Source: Burkholderiales bacterium (GTDB lineage Bacteria > Pseudomonadota > Gammaproteobacteria > Burkholderiales > Usitatibacteraceae). Taken from it: DNA of 10,680 bases. Under the pieces are notes generated by a model, which saw only the letters and a list, made by a program, of their open reading frames with translations, was not told the DNA's origin and made no database searches. The DNA lies in assembly GCA_017880705.1 (NCBI GenBank), contig JADGRS010000069.1, positions 1 through 10,680 of the forward strand, written 5' to 3'. How positions within the stretch are numbered: the first letter of the stretch is position 1; every line of letters begins with the position of its first letter. The translations under genes were made by a program, and so were the position numbers. This document shows, in pieces, positions 1 through 7,126 of this stretch.

Positions 1-1890
1 CTGCTCGATCGTCTTCGCCGGCGCGAGCACCGTGCCCTGGGCCGCCGCATCGCTGAACTTGTGCGCGAGGGCGAGGAACCCCACCTTGGGATCGGGGCTG
101 AAGATCTTCTCGACCCCGGCCGTGAGCGTCGTGACGAGGAGCCACGCGGTCGGCGCGAGCGTCACCCACACGTAGCGCTCGCGCTTCATCTTCACCAGCA
201 CCGTGGTGCCCAGGAGGAGCGCGATGCCCGCGAGCATCTGGTTTCCGACGCCGAACAATTGCCACAGGGTGTTGATGCCTCCCAGCGGATCGACCACGCC
301 CTCGTAAAGGAAATATCCCCACATCGCCACGCACAAACCCGTGCCGAAGAAATTGGCCGGGAGGAACTCGGTGTTCCCGAGCGGGGCGTACACGTGGCCC
401 AGCATGTCCTGGATCATGAAGCGGCCCACGCGGGTGCCTGCGTCCACGGCCGTGAGGATGAAGAGCGCCTCGAACAGGATCGCGAAGTGGTACCAGAAAG
501 CCTCGAGCGATTTGCCGCCCAGGGCCTGCGCCAGGATCTGCGCCATGCCCACCGCGAGCGTGGGCGCGCCTCCCGCTCTCGACAGGATCGTCTTCTCGCC
601 GATGTCCTTCGCGGTCTGCGTGATCGCGTCCGGGGTGATCACGAAGCCCCAGCTCGAGATGACCTCGGCCGCCTTCGCCGGCGTGGTCCCGATGATCGCC
701 GCGGGGCTGTTCATGGCGAAGTAGACCGCCGGATCGAGGACACAGGCCGCGCTCAACGCCATGATCGCGACGAACGACTCCATCAGCATGCCGCCATAGC
801 CGATGAGCCGCATGTGGGATTCGCGCTCGATCATCTTGGGCGTCGTGCCCGAGGCGATGAGCGAGTGGAATCCCGAGACGGCCCCGCACGCGATGGTGAT
901 GAAGAGGAACGGGAAGAGTTTCCCCGCGAACACGGGCCCGGAGCCGTCGACGAACTGCGTGAGCGCGGGCATCCGTAGGTTCGGCATCACGATGTAGATG
1001 CCGAGCGCGAGCGCTATGACGGTGCCGATCTTGAGGAATGTGCTGAGGTAATCGCGCGGCGCGAGCATCAGCCACACCGGAAGGCTCGAGGCGATGGCGC
1101 CGTATCCGATGAGGCCCCACGCGAGCGCCGGGCCGGTCCACGTGAATGCAGGCCCCCAATCGGGATCCGCGGCCACGGTGCGGCCGAGGAAGAGCGCTCC
1201 GAGGAGGAGCACGGCGCCCATGATGGAGGCCTCGCCCACCCGGCCGGGACGCAGGTAGCGCATGTAGATGCCCATCAGCACCGCGATGGGAACGGTGGCG
1301 GCGATGGTGAAGAGGCCCCACGGACTTTCCGCGAGCGCCTTCACGACGACGAGGCTCAAGACCGCGAGGATGATGATCATGATCGCGAGCACGCCGACGA
1401 GCGCGAGCGAGCCGGGAACCGGACCCATCTCCATCTTGATCATCTCGCCGAGGGATTTGCCGTCGCGCCGCACGGAGGCGAAGAGCACGACGAAGTCCTG
1501 CACGGCGCCCGCGAACACCACGCCCGCGAGAATCCACATCGTGCCGGGCAGGTAGCCCATCTGCGCCGCGAGCACCGGGCCGACGAGGGGCCCGGCTCCC
1601 GCGATGGCGGCGAAGTGGTGTCCGAAGAGCACCCATTTCTGGGTCGGCACGTAGTCCATGCCGTCGTCATGGCGGATCGCGGGTGTCGGCCGGCTGTCGT
1701 CGAGCTGAAGGACCTTCTCGGCGATGAAGCGGCTGTAGAAGCGGTAGGCGATGAAGTAGATTGCGATCGCCGCGGTGACGAGCCAGGCCGCGCTCACCGA
1801 TTCGCCGCGCTTCAGGGCGACGACGCCCAGAGCGTAGGCGGCGAGGATCGCCAGCAAGCCCCACATGACCTTGGATGCGGTTGCGTTCAT
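1..1890 (-). CDS. cstA: CstA-family carbon starvation transporter (3' end beyond window)
   Basis: Inner-membrane permease of the CstA family, known in E. coli for peptide uptake during carbon starvation; the close paralog BtsT imports pyruvate with protons, so the substrate here could be peptides or pyruvate. The visible 630 codons align by eye with nearly the whole of E. coli CstA (about 700 residues). Conserved stretches include YVPT...VLFGHHFAAIAGAGP (residues 80-101), LAPRDYLSTFLKIG, IACGAVSGFH, RAGGAPTLAVGMA and FEALFILTAVDAGTR, separated by many hydrophobic helices. The frame is still open at base 1, so roughly the last 70 residues lie outside. The ATG at 1890-1888 is preceded by a strong AGGAGGAG ribosome site and gives the family's usual N-terminus (MNATASKVMWGLLA). 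It lies 59 bp downstream of the protease-like gene on the same strand; a promoter of its own in that gap is possible but not clear. Confidence 0.96.
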   Translation of the reverse strand, partial: MNATASKVMWGLLAILAAYALGVVALKRGESVSAAWLVTAAIAIYFIAYRFYSRFIAEKVLQLDDSRPTPAIRHDDGMDYVPTQKWVLFGHHFAAIAGAGPLVGPVLAAQMGYLPGTMWILAGVVFAGAVQDFVVLFASVRRDGKSLGEMIKMEMGPVPGSLALVGVLAIMIIILAVLSLVVVKALAESPWGLFTIAATVPIAVLMGIYMRYLRPGRVGEASIMGAVLLLGALFLGRTVAADPDWGPAFTWTGPALAWGLIGYGAIASSLPVWLMLAPRDYLSTFLKIGTVIALALGIYIVMPNLRMPALTQFVDGSGPVFAGKLFPFLFITIACGAVSGFHSLIASGTTPKMIERESHMRLIGYGGMLMESFVAIMALSAACVLDPAVYFAMNSPAAIIGTTPAKAAEVISSWGFVITPDAITQTAKDIGEKTILSRAGGAPTLAVGMAQILAQALGGKSLEAFWYHFAILFEALFILTAVDAGTRVGRFMIQDMLGHVYAPLGNTEFLPANFFGTGLCVAMWGYFLYEGVVDPLGGINTLWQLFGVGNQMLAGIALLLGTTVLVKMKRERYVWVTLAPTAWLLVTTLTAGVEKIFSPDPKVGFLALAHKFSDAAAQGTVLAPAKTIEQ

Positions 1891-1949
1891 GAGCTCCTCC
1901 TGCCGAAGGGTTGACGCACGATCATCGTATACCCGCCGGGATTCGGCGT
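1891..1949 (-). other. Gap between protease-like gene and cstA
   Basis: This 59-bp gap holds the cstA ribosome site (AGGAGGAG read on the minus strand, about 1893-1901) and a short perfect inverted repeat, CGCCG-5 nt-CGGCG (1934-1948), just after the upstream stop codon. The repeat has no T-run after it in either direction, so it is at best a weak hairpin. A TATACGAT-like string (about 1922-1930, minus strand) could be a -10 element for cstA, but no matching -35 is visible. Confidence 0.3.
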
Positions 1950-2711
1950 TCAGCTTCTGCCGGATCCGTCCAGGTTCGAGTTCATCTCCTGCTTCGCCGC
2001 ATCGAGCATCACGTCTTCGATCCAGGGGGCGTAGAACGAGACGCGCGCGTAGTTCTGCCACTCGCCTTCGGCGCCGATGGCGATGCCCGCGACGAAGAGG
2101 CCGGCCTTCGTCTCGACGTACGCGGGGCCGCCGGTCTCCTCGGGCGCGATCGCGCCCTGGAGATCCGGTGCGTCGTCGCCGGCCTTCAACCGCAACCCGA
2201 TCCTGCGCGGCTCGACGCGATTGACGGTGTTGATCGCGGCGCGGGCGCGTCCATCGCGCGCGAGCTGCGCGGCGCCGGCCTTCCCGCTCGGGCCGTGGCC
2301 CACGATGACGACGCCCTTGTCGACTTCGTCGACGTCTCGATAGATCGGCGTGGGCTCGACGCCGGAGACGACCTTGGTGAGCAACAGCATTGCGATGTCG
2401 TTCGACCCGCCGCGAACCCACTGCGGGAGAATGAACACCGACTGGATGTCGTAGTCGCGCTTGCCGATCCGCAGCTTCGGGCGCGATTTCATCTCCTCGA
2501 TCGCCTGGGCGCAGTGCGCGGAAGTGAGAACCCAGCGCGGCGCGATGAGAACGCCCTCGCCACCCGCCGCACCGAGGGAGACGGCGGAGGCGTAGCGAGA
2601 AGCGAGCTCCACATACTCGGCATCGTCGCGGTCGGCGCGAATCAGGATGGCGCCGGCGGGGGTCGCTACCATGGCGCCGCCAAGCAGTAGCCCCATCAGG
2701 ATAAGCCGCAT
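1950..2711 (-). CDS. Secreted trypsin-fold (S1 family) protein with altered active site
   Basis: A 253-residue chymotrypsin/trypsin-fold protein. An N-terminal signal peptide (hydrophobic 3-18) probably ends at ATPAGA|ILIR (after residue 21), so it should be exported. Family landmarks: VLIAPRWVLTSAHC with catalytic His66, SNDIAMLLL with catalytic Asp105, and VGHG (137-140). At the nucleophile site, where S1 proteases carry GDSGGP, the sequence reads PEETGGPAY: Thr193 stands in place of Ser, and two acidic residues replace the Gly-Asp that shape the oxyanion hole and the activation pocket. The only cysteine is Cys67, so no disulfides can form within one chain. It may be an inactive pseudoprotease, a binding or chaperone-like protein, or a threonine-dependent enzyme. 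The ATG start has no good ribosome site; an internal ATG at codon 6 would still leave a signal peptide, though shortened. It is divergent from tctC and upstream of cstA, with no clear functional link to either. Confidence 0.85.
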   Translation of the reverse strand: MRLILMGLLLGGAMVATPAGAILIRADRDDAEYVELASRYASAVSLGAAGGEGVLIAPRWVLTSAHCAQAIEEMKSRPKLRIGKRDYDIQSVFILPQWVRGGSNDIAMLLLTKVVSGVEPTPIYRDVDEVDKGVVIVGHGPSGKAGAAQLARDGRARAAINTVNRVEPRRIGLRLKAGDDAPDLQGAIAPEETGGPAYVETKAGLFVAGIAIGAEGEWQNYARVSFYAPWIEDVMLDAAKQEMNSNLDGSGRS

Positions 2712-2773
2712 AGATACCCGGGGATGTTTAATATAGCGACTAGAATAGTTCGAAAACCATCGGAGGAAATCCC
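2712..2773. promoter_or_regulatory. Divergent intergenic region, protease-like gene / tctC
   Basis: This 62-bp stretch is noticeably A/T-rich compared with its surroundings and must hold promoters or leaders for both directions. For the plus strand, TAGAAT (2741-2746) resembles a -10 hexamer, but nothing resembling a -35 lies 17 bp upstream, so a sigma-70 promoter would need an activator. For the minus strand, TATATT (2735-2730) is a possible -10. ACTAgaaTAGT (2739-2749) is a small inverted repeat that could be an operator half, but is short enough to be chance. GGAGG at 2762-2766 is the tctC ribosome site. Confidence 0.4.
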
Positions 2774-3760
2774 ATGCGCAACCCCATCGCCGTCCTCGCC
2801 GCGGCCAGCCTCTCGTTGCTCGCCGCCCCTTCCTATGCCTGGGAGCCCACCAAGCCCGTCGAGATCGTCGTCGCGGCCGGAGCGGGCGGCGCCTCGGACC
2901 AGATGGCGCGAATGATGCAGGCGGCCATCCAGAAGAACAACCTCATGAAGCAGCCGATCGTCGTCTCGCTGAAGGGCGGGGCGTCCGGCGCGGAGGGGCT
3001 CATGTACATGAAGACGAGCCCGGGCGATGCGAACAAGGTGCTCATCGCCTACTCGCTCATCTACATGCTCCCGCTCTCGGCGAAGATTCCGTTCAACTGG
3101 CGCGAGCTCACGCCGATCTCGGTGATGGCGCTGGACGAGTTCGTGCTCTGGGACAACACGACGCTGCCGTACAAGACGACGAAGGAATTCATCGACGCGG
3201 CGAAGAAGGCCGACCCGATGTTCAAGATGGGCGGCACGGGCTCCAAGCGCGAGGACCACGTCCTCACCGTCTTCATCGAGAAGAAGACCGGCGCGAAGTT
3301 CGCCTACCTGCCGTACAAGTCGGGCGGCGAGGCCGCGACGCAGCTCGTCGGCAATCACACCGCTTCCAACGTGAACAACCCGTCGGAGAACCTCGAGGTC
3401 TGGCGCGCCGGCCAGGTCCGGGCGCTCTGCGTCTTCTCGAAGGAGCGCATGCAGTACAAGACGAAGGTCACCGAGACCATGTCGTGGAACGACATCCCCA
3501 CCTGCAAGGAGCAGGGCCTGGACGTGAGCTACCAGATGCTTCGCGCGATGTTCCTCCCGGGAGGCGTCAAGCCCGAGGAGGCCGCGTTCTACACCGATCT
3601 ATTCAAGAAGGTCACGCAGACCGCCGAATACAAGGACTACATGGAGAAGCAGGCGCTGAAGCCGGTGTTCCTCACGGGCAAGGACATGCTCAAGTTCCTC
3701 GAGGAGGATGACGCCCTCAACAAGAGCCTTATGACCGAAGCCGGATTCGTCGCGCAGTGA
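2774..3760 (+). CDS. tctC: TctC/Bug-family substrate-binding protein of TTT transporter
   Basis: Periplasmic binding component of a tripartite tricarboxylate transporter (TTT). The 328 residues are normal for the Bug/TctC family. The signal peptide runs over residues 1-22 with cleavage expected after PSYA|WEP. The family's N-terminal motif appears as VEIVVAAGAGGASDQMAR (about 29-46), followed by the two-lobe pattern including GGTGSKREDH and FAYLPYKSGGEAATQLVGN, the typical loop where Bug proteins hold a carboxylate. Bug proteins bind small organic acids such as citrate, dicarboxylates, aromatic acids or sulfonates; the sequence does not say which. The ATG is preceded by GGAGG with 7-nt spacing. 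The stop codon overlaps the tctB start in GTGA, indicating translational coupling. This is the first gene of a likely six-gene transcript. Confidence 0.94.
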   Translation: MRNPIAVLAAASLSLLAAPSYAWEPTKPVEIVVAAGAGGASDQMARMMQAAIQKNNLMKQPIVVSLKGGASGAEGLMYMKTSPGDANKVLIAYSLIYMLPLSAKIPFNWRELTPISVMALDEFVLWDNTTLPYKTTKEFIDAAKKADPMFKMGGTGSKREDHVLTVFIEKKTGAKFAYLPYKSGGEAATQLVGNHTASNVNNPSENLEVWRAGQVRALCVFSKERMQYKTKVTETMSWNDIPTCKEQGLDVSYQMLRAMFLPGGVKPEEAAFYTDLFKKVTQTAEYKDYMEKQALKPVFLTGKDMLKFLEEDDALNKSLMTEAGFVAQ

Positions 3761-4299
3761 CCGATCCCGGCGTGGAGATCGTCGCAGGCGATCCCGACGA
3801 GCCCCCGGACGATTCGCCCGCGGTCGCGCAGCAGCGCAACGTCGAGATGGTCACCCTCGCGGTGACGCTCGCCTTCGCGCTCCTCATGATGTACGACAAC
3901 TGGCGCACCGGCATCTCGTGGGAGCCCACGGGCCCGGCGGCCGGTTACTTCCCCTTCTGGGTTGCGCTGATCCTCGGGGGCGCGTGCCTCTTCGGCATCG
4001 TGAAGGAGATCGTCAAGCGCGACTCGGGCCGCGATGCCTTCGTCACCCGCAGCCAGTTCAAGCGCGTGCTGCAGATGTTCGTGCCGACGCTCCTCTACGT
4101 GCCGGTCACCCAGTGGCTGGGCCTCTACGTGGCGAGCTTCATCCTCATCGCGGGATTCATGATCGTGGTCGGGAAGATCAAGGCGTGGAAGTCGCTCCTT
4201 ACCGCGTTCATCTTCTCGGCCGCCATGTTCGGCACCTTCGAGATCGCCTTCGACGTGATCATGCCGAAGGGACCTCTCGAACACCTGTTCGGCTACTGA
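3757..4299 (+). CDS. tctB: TctB-family small membrane subunit of TTT transporter
   Basis: Small membrane subunit of the TTT transporter, 180 residues, within the usual TctB range. After a polar, acidic N-terminus (1-28) come hydrophobic segments at about 31-47, 64-84, 105-120, 121-139 and 146-165. The family motif region GPAAGYFPFW (59-68) is present and corresponds to the common GPGFFPFW of TctB proteins. The start is GTG, overlapping the tctC stop by 4 bases (GTGA at 3757-3760), with no distinct ribosome site, so translation is probably coupled to tctC. TctB is poorly conserved in sequence; identification rests on motif, topology and its position between tctC and tctA. Confidence 0.9.
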   Translation: MTDPGVEIVAGDPDEPPDDSPAVAQQRNVEMVTLAVTLAFALLMMYDNWRTGISWEPTGPAAGYFPFWVALILGGACLFGIVKEIVKRDSGRDAFVTRSQFKRVLQMFVPTLLYVPVTQWLGLYVASFILIAGFMIVVGKIKAWKSLLTAFIFSAAMFGTFEIAFDVIMPKGPLEHLFGY

Positions 4300-4307
4300 G
4301 AATCGCC

Positions 4308-5801
4308 ATGGAAGCCTTCCACCTCCTCCTCTACGGCTTCAGCGTCCTGATGACGTGGAAGATCCTCGCGCTGATGATGGTCGGCCTCACGCTCGGCATC
4401 TTCGTGGGCGTGCTGCCCGGATTGGGCGGCCCCAACGGCGTCGCGATCCTGCTGCCGCTCACCTTCACGATGGACCCGACCTCGGCCATCGTGATGCTCT
4501 CGTGCATCTACTGGGGCGCGCTTTTCGGCGGCGCCATCACCTCGATCCTCTTCAACATCCCGGGCGAGGCGTGGTCGGTGGCGACGACGTTCGACGGCTA
4601 TCCGATGGCGCAGCAGGGGCGCGCGGCCGAGGCGCTCACGGCTGCGTTCACTTCCTCCTTCATCGGCTCGCTGGTGGCGGTGCTCCTCATCACCTTCCTC
4701 GCGCCCAGCATCGCCAGCTTCGCGCTCAAGTTCGGGCCGCCGGAATTCTTCGCGGTGTACCTCCTCACGTTCTGCTCGTTCGTCGGGCTCGGCCGCGAGG
4801 AGAAGCACAAGACCCTCATCTCCATGGCGCTGGGGCTGCTCGTCGCCGGCATCGGCATGGACACGGTCTCGGGGCAGCTGCGCATGACGTTCGGATCGAC
4901 CGAGCTCCTGCGCGGCGTGAATTTCCTCGTGGCGGTGATCGGGCTTTTCGGCATCAGCGAGATCCTCCTCACGATGGAGGAGCGCCTGGCGCTGCGTGGC
5001 CACGCCGCGAAGATCAGCCTGCGCGTGGTGCTCAAGGTGTGGAGGGAGATGCCGCGCTACTGGGCGACGCTGCTGCGCTCGTCGTTCATCGGCTGCTGGC
5101 TCGGCATCACGCCGGGCGGGGCCATCGCCGCATCGTTCATGGGCTACAACATCGCCAAGCGCATGTCGAAGGATCCCGATTCGTTCGGCAAGGGGCGCAT
5201 CGAGGGCGTGTTCGCGCCGGAGACCGCGGCGCACGCTTCGGGCACCTCCGCGCTGCTGCCGATGCTCGCGCTCGGCATTCCCGGCTCGGGCACCGCGGCG
5301 ATCCTCCTCGGCGGCCTCATGGTGTGGGGGTTGAATCCGGGGCCGCTCCTCTTCGTCGAGCACAAGGAATTCGTCTGGGGCCTCATCGCCTCGATGTACC
5401 TCGGCAACGTCGTGGGCCTGGTCCTCGTCCTCACGACGGTACCGATCTTCGCCTCGGTGCTGCGCGTGCCGTTCGCGGCGATCGCGCCGATGATCGTCGT
5501 GTCGTGCGCGATCGGCGCCTTCGCGATCCAGAACGCGATGTTCGACATCTGGCTGATGATGCTCTTCGGCGTGCTGGGCTACGTCTTCAAGAAGATCGGC
5601 ATCCCGATGGCGCCGCTCACCCTCGCGCTGGTGCTCGGCAGCCGCGCCGAGGACTCGTTCCGGCTCTCGATGATCGGCTCCGCGGGCGACATGCGCGTCT
5701 TCTGGTCGAACGGGCTCGTGGGTTCGATCACGACGCTCGCGCTGGTGCTTCTCTTCTGGCCGCTCATCGCGCGCGCGCTCGCCGCGATGCGAAAGCGCTG
5801 A
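4308..5801 (+). CDS. tctA: TctA-family large membrane subunit of TTT transporter
   Basis: Large permease subunit (497 residues, typical for TctA) that moves the substrate across the inner membrane using an ion gradient. The two TctA signature repeats are clear: GVLPGLGGPNGVAILLP near residues 34-50 with FGGAITSILFNIPGE (73-87), and PETAAHASGT (304-313) with LGIPGSGTAAILLGG (322-336). Ten or more hydrophobic segments follow. The frame is open upstream of the chosen start (from 3918), but that part overlaps tctB and reads as arginine-rich out-of-frame sequence; the ATG at 4308 gives the standard N-terminus MEAFHLLLYGFSVLM. It lies 8 bp after the tctB stop and has only a weak ribosome site, consistent with coupling to tctB. 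Confidence 0.96.
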   Translation: MEAFHLLLYGFSVLMTWKILALMMVGLTLGIFVGVLPGLGGPNGVAILLPLTFTMDPTSAIVMLSCIYWGALFGGAITSILFNIPGEAWSVATTFDGYPMAQQGRAAEALTAAFTSSFIGSLVAVLLITFLAPSIASFALKFGPPEFFAVYLLTFCSFVGLGREEKHKTLISMALGLLVAGIGMDTVSGQLRMTFGSTELLRGVNFLVAVIGLFGISEILLTMEERLALRGHAAKISLRVVLKVWREMPRYWATLLRSSFIGCWLGITPGGAIAASFMGYNIAKRMSKDPDSFGKGRIEGVFAPETAAHASGTSALLPMLALGIPGSGTAAILLGGLMVWGLNPGPLLFVEHKEFVWGLIASMYLGNVVGLVLVLTTVPIFASVLRVPFAAIAPMIVVSCAIGAFAIQNAMFDIWLMMLFGVLGYVFKKIGIPMAPLTLALVLGSRAEDSFRLSMIGSAGDMRVFWSNGLVGSITTLALVLLFWPLIARALAAMRKR

Positions 5802-5810
5802 GTTCGCCGC

Positions 5811-5817
5811 AGGAGGG
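5811..5817 (+). promoter_or_regulatory. Ribosome binding site deciding the GTG start at 5821
   Basis: AGGAGGG lies 3-4 nt before a GTG codon in the 19-bp gap after tctA. It is the only good ribosome site in the area, and the GTG gives the usual N-terminus of YeeE/YedE proteins, which supports the non-ATG start. No terminator-like hairpin is present in the gap, so transcription probably reads through from tctA. Confidence 0.7.
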
Positions 5818-5820
5818 CAA

Positions 5821-6252
5821 GTGCAAATCGATTGGACGGCATTCACGCCGGGAAGCGCCGCGCTCGGCGGCCTTCTCATCGGCGCGGCGGCGACCATTTT
5901 CGCGGTCCTGGCCGGACGAATCGCCGGCATCAGCGGGATCGTTGGCGGGTTCTTGCGTCCGCGCCGGGGCGACATCGCCTGGCGCGTGGCATTCATCGCC
6001 GGCATGTTGGCCACGCCCGCGCTATACGAATTGCTGGGCGGCAGGATGTCGATCGAGATCGATGCCTCGAGCGCGACGCTGGTCGCGGCGGGCCTTCTCG
6101 TGGGCTGGGGCACGCGCGCCGGCTCCGGCTGCACGAGCGGTCACGGCGTGTGCGGCCTCGCATTGCGCTCGCCACGCTCGCTCGCGGCGACGTTGTCATT
6201 CATGGCGGCCGGGTTCCTCACCGTCTTCGTCGTGCGCCACCTCGTCTCATGA
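5821..6252 (+). CDS. YeeE/YedE-family (sulfur transport) membrane protein, N-terminal half
   Basis: A 143-residue membrane protein of the YeeE/YedE (DUF395, sulfur transport) family. Hydrophobic segments run at about 13-30, 53-72, 85-99 and 122-139. The hallmark GSGCTSGHGVCG is complete at residues 101-112, with Cys104 and Cys111; GRIAGISGIVGG (32-43) is also conserved. In full-length bacterial YeeE (about 330-350 residues) cysteines in such motifs pass thiosulfate across the inner membrane; many proteobacteria instead encode two half-size proteins side by side, as here. The stop overlaps the next gene's start in ATGA. Transport of thiosulfate or another reduced sulfur species is inferred from the family, not shown. 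Confidence 0.92.
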   Translation: MQIDWTAFTPGSAALGGLLIGAAATIFAVLAGRIAGISGIVGGFLRPRRGDIAWRVAFIAGMLATPALYELLGGRMSIEIDASSATLVAAGLLVGWGTRAGSGCTSGHGVCGLALRSPRSLAATLSFMAAGFLTVFVVRHLVS

Positions 6253-6686
6253 CGCGCTCGCACGCCGTTGAATCGCTCGCGTCGCTCGCGACCGGAATGC
6301 TCTTCGCCGCGGGCTTGATCGTTTCCGGAATGGTGAACCCGGCGAAGGTGAAGGGCTTCCTCGACCTCTTCGGCCGGTGGGATCCGTCGCTCGCCCTCGT
6401 GATGGGCGCCGCGGTCGGCGTCGGGCTCATCGGCTTCGGATGGGCCTCTGCACATGCGCGATCCGCGCTCGGGCTGCCGATGCGCATGCCGTCGAATCGC
6501 AGCGTCGATCGGCGCCTGATTGTCGGTGCGGTGGTTTTCGGCATCGGCTGGGGCCTCGCGGGATTCTGCCCGGGCCCCGCGATCGTGGCGCTTGCAAGCG
6601 GTTCCTCGAAGGCGATCCTCTTCGCCGTTTCCACGCTGGCGGGAATGGCGCTCTTCGAATGGATGGAGAGGCGCAAGGAGCCGTGA
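6249..6686 (+). CDS. YeeE/YedE-family (DUF6691-type) membrane protein, C-terminal half
   Basis: A 145-residue partner of the preceding gene. It shows the conserved GMVNPAKVKGFLDLFG (27-42) with WDPSLALVMG, and a second cysteine motif, GWGLAGFCPGPA (100-111, Cys107), matching the second sulfur-relay motif of full-length YeeE. Hydrophobic segments are at about 11-28, 47-66, 90-107 and 122-137. The ATG overlaps the upstream stop by 4 bases, so the two halves are translated together and probably assemble into one transporter. The frame is also open further upstream (from 5832), but that portion overlaps the first half and is not conserved. The 3' end contains AAGGAG and overlaps the next gene's start (GTGA). 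Confidence 0.92.
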   Translation: MTRSHAVESLASLATGMLFAAGLIVSGMVNPAKVKGFLDLFGRWDPSLALVMGAAVGVGLIGFGWASAHARSALGLPMRMPSNRSVDRRLIVGAVVFGIGWGLAGFCPGPAIVALASGSSKAILFAVSTLAGMALFEWMERRKEP

Positions 6687-7096
6687 ACGCCGAGCAATTC
6701 ACGCGGTGCCTGGAGCTTCTTTCCACTTTGTCTCTCGGCAAGCAGGCGGACTGCATTCGCATCGCGGCGGCGCGGACGCAGCCACTCTGGTTGGCATGGT
6801 GGCTCGAACACAATCTCCCGGACCATTCGGAGCGCCTTCTTCGGATCTTCGATCTTTGGTTCGCGGAGAAGGCCACGGATGAAGATGTCCACGACGACGT
6901 CGTCAGCATCGCGCTCCACTATGCGGCGGCCGCACATGCCGGCATGGACGGGGAACCTCTTGCGCGGCCCTCGGGGCTCGACGCCGGTGAGCTGGAATTC
7001 CTCGACCAATGGTGGCGCAGCTGCGGCGAGCGATACCCCGGGCTCGAGCGCCCACTTCGTTCATCGGCAACCGGCAGCAGCTGCTGCAATACGTAG
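6683..7096 (+). CDS. Small hypothetical protein, last gene of transporter operon; possibly frameshifted
   Basis: Unrecognised soluble protein, 137 residues as read. It has no signal peptide or membrane segment. It is mostly helical in character, with tryptophan-rich patches PLWLAWWLEHNLP (34-46) and FLDQWWRSCGERYPG (108-122), and an acidic middle (DEDVHDDV). The GTG start overlaps the stop of the YeeE-like gene (GTGA), with AAGGAG only 2 nt upstream, so translation is probably coupled. The last dozen residues (RSSATGSSCCNT) look unlike coding sequence. The -1 frame from about 7053 to the stop at 7150-7152 instead reads a protein-like tail with strong G/C third positions, suggesting a one-base shift; the intended protein would be about 156 residues. 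Third-position G/C is somewhat lower than in neighbouring genes. Function unknown; co-transcription with the sulfur-transport pair is the only hint. Confidence 0.7.
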   Translation: MNAEQFTRCLELLSTLSLGKQADCIRIAAARTQPLWLAWWLEHNLPDHSERLLRIFDLWFAEKATDEDVHDDVVSIALHYAAAAHAGMDGEPLARPSGLDAGELEFLDQWWRSCGERYPGLERPLRSSATGSSCCNT

Positions 7097-7126
7097 GGCT
7101 TTCCCCCTTCTTGCGCATCAACGCCT

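Noticed and set aside
61..978. 305-codon plus-strand open frame opposite cstA
   Set aside because: Composition is a low-complexity charged mirror; the minus strand codes an unmistakable CstA.
1934..1948. Short inverted repeat as a terminator after the protease-like gene
   Set aside because: Stem of only 5 bp and no T-run on either strand; insufficient to call a terminator.
3918..4307. Upstream extension of the tctA frame to an earlier ATG
   Set aside because: The extension overlaps tctB and reads as arginine-rich, non-conserved sequence; TctA proteins start where the 4308 ATG places them.
4293..6134. Very long open frame (613 codons) on the minus strand opposite tctA and the first YeeE gene
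   Set aside because: It is rich in Arg, His, Glu and Asp in an irregular pattern, the usual mirror of a G/C-rich gene with strong third-position bias. It lies opposite two well-identified genes and shows no domain.
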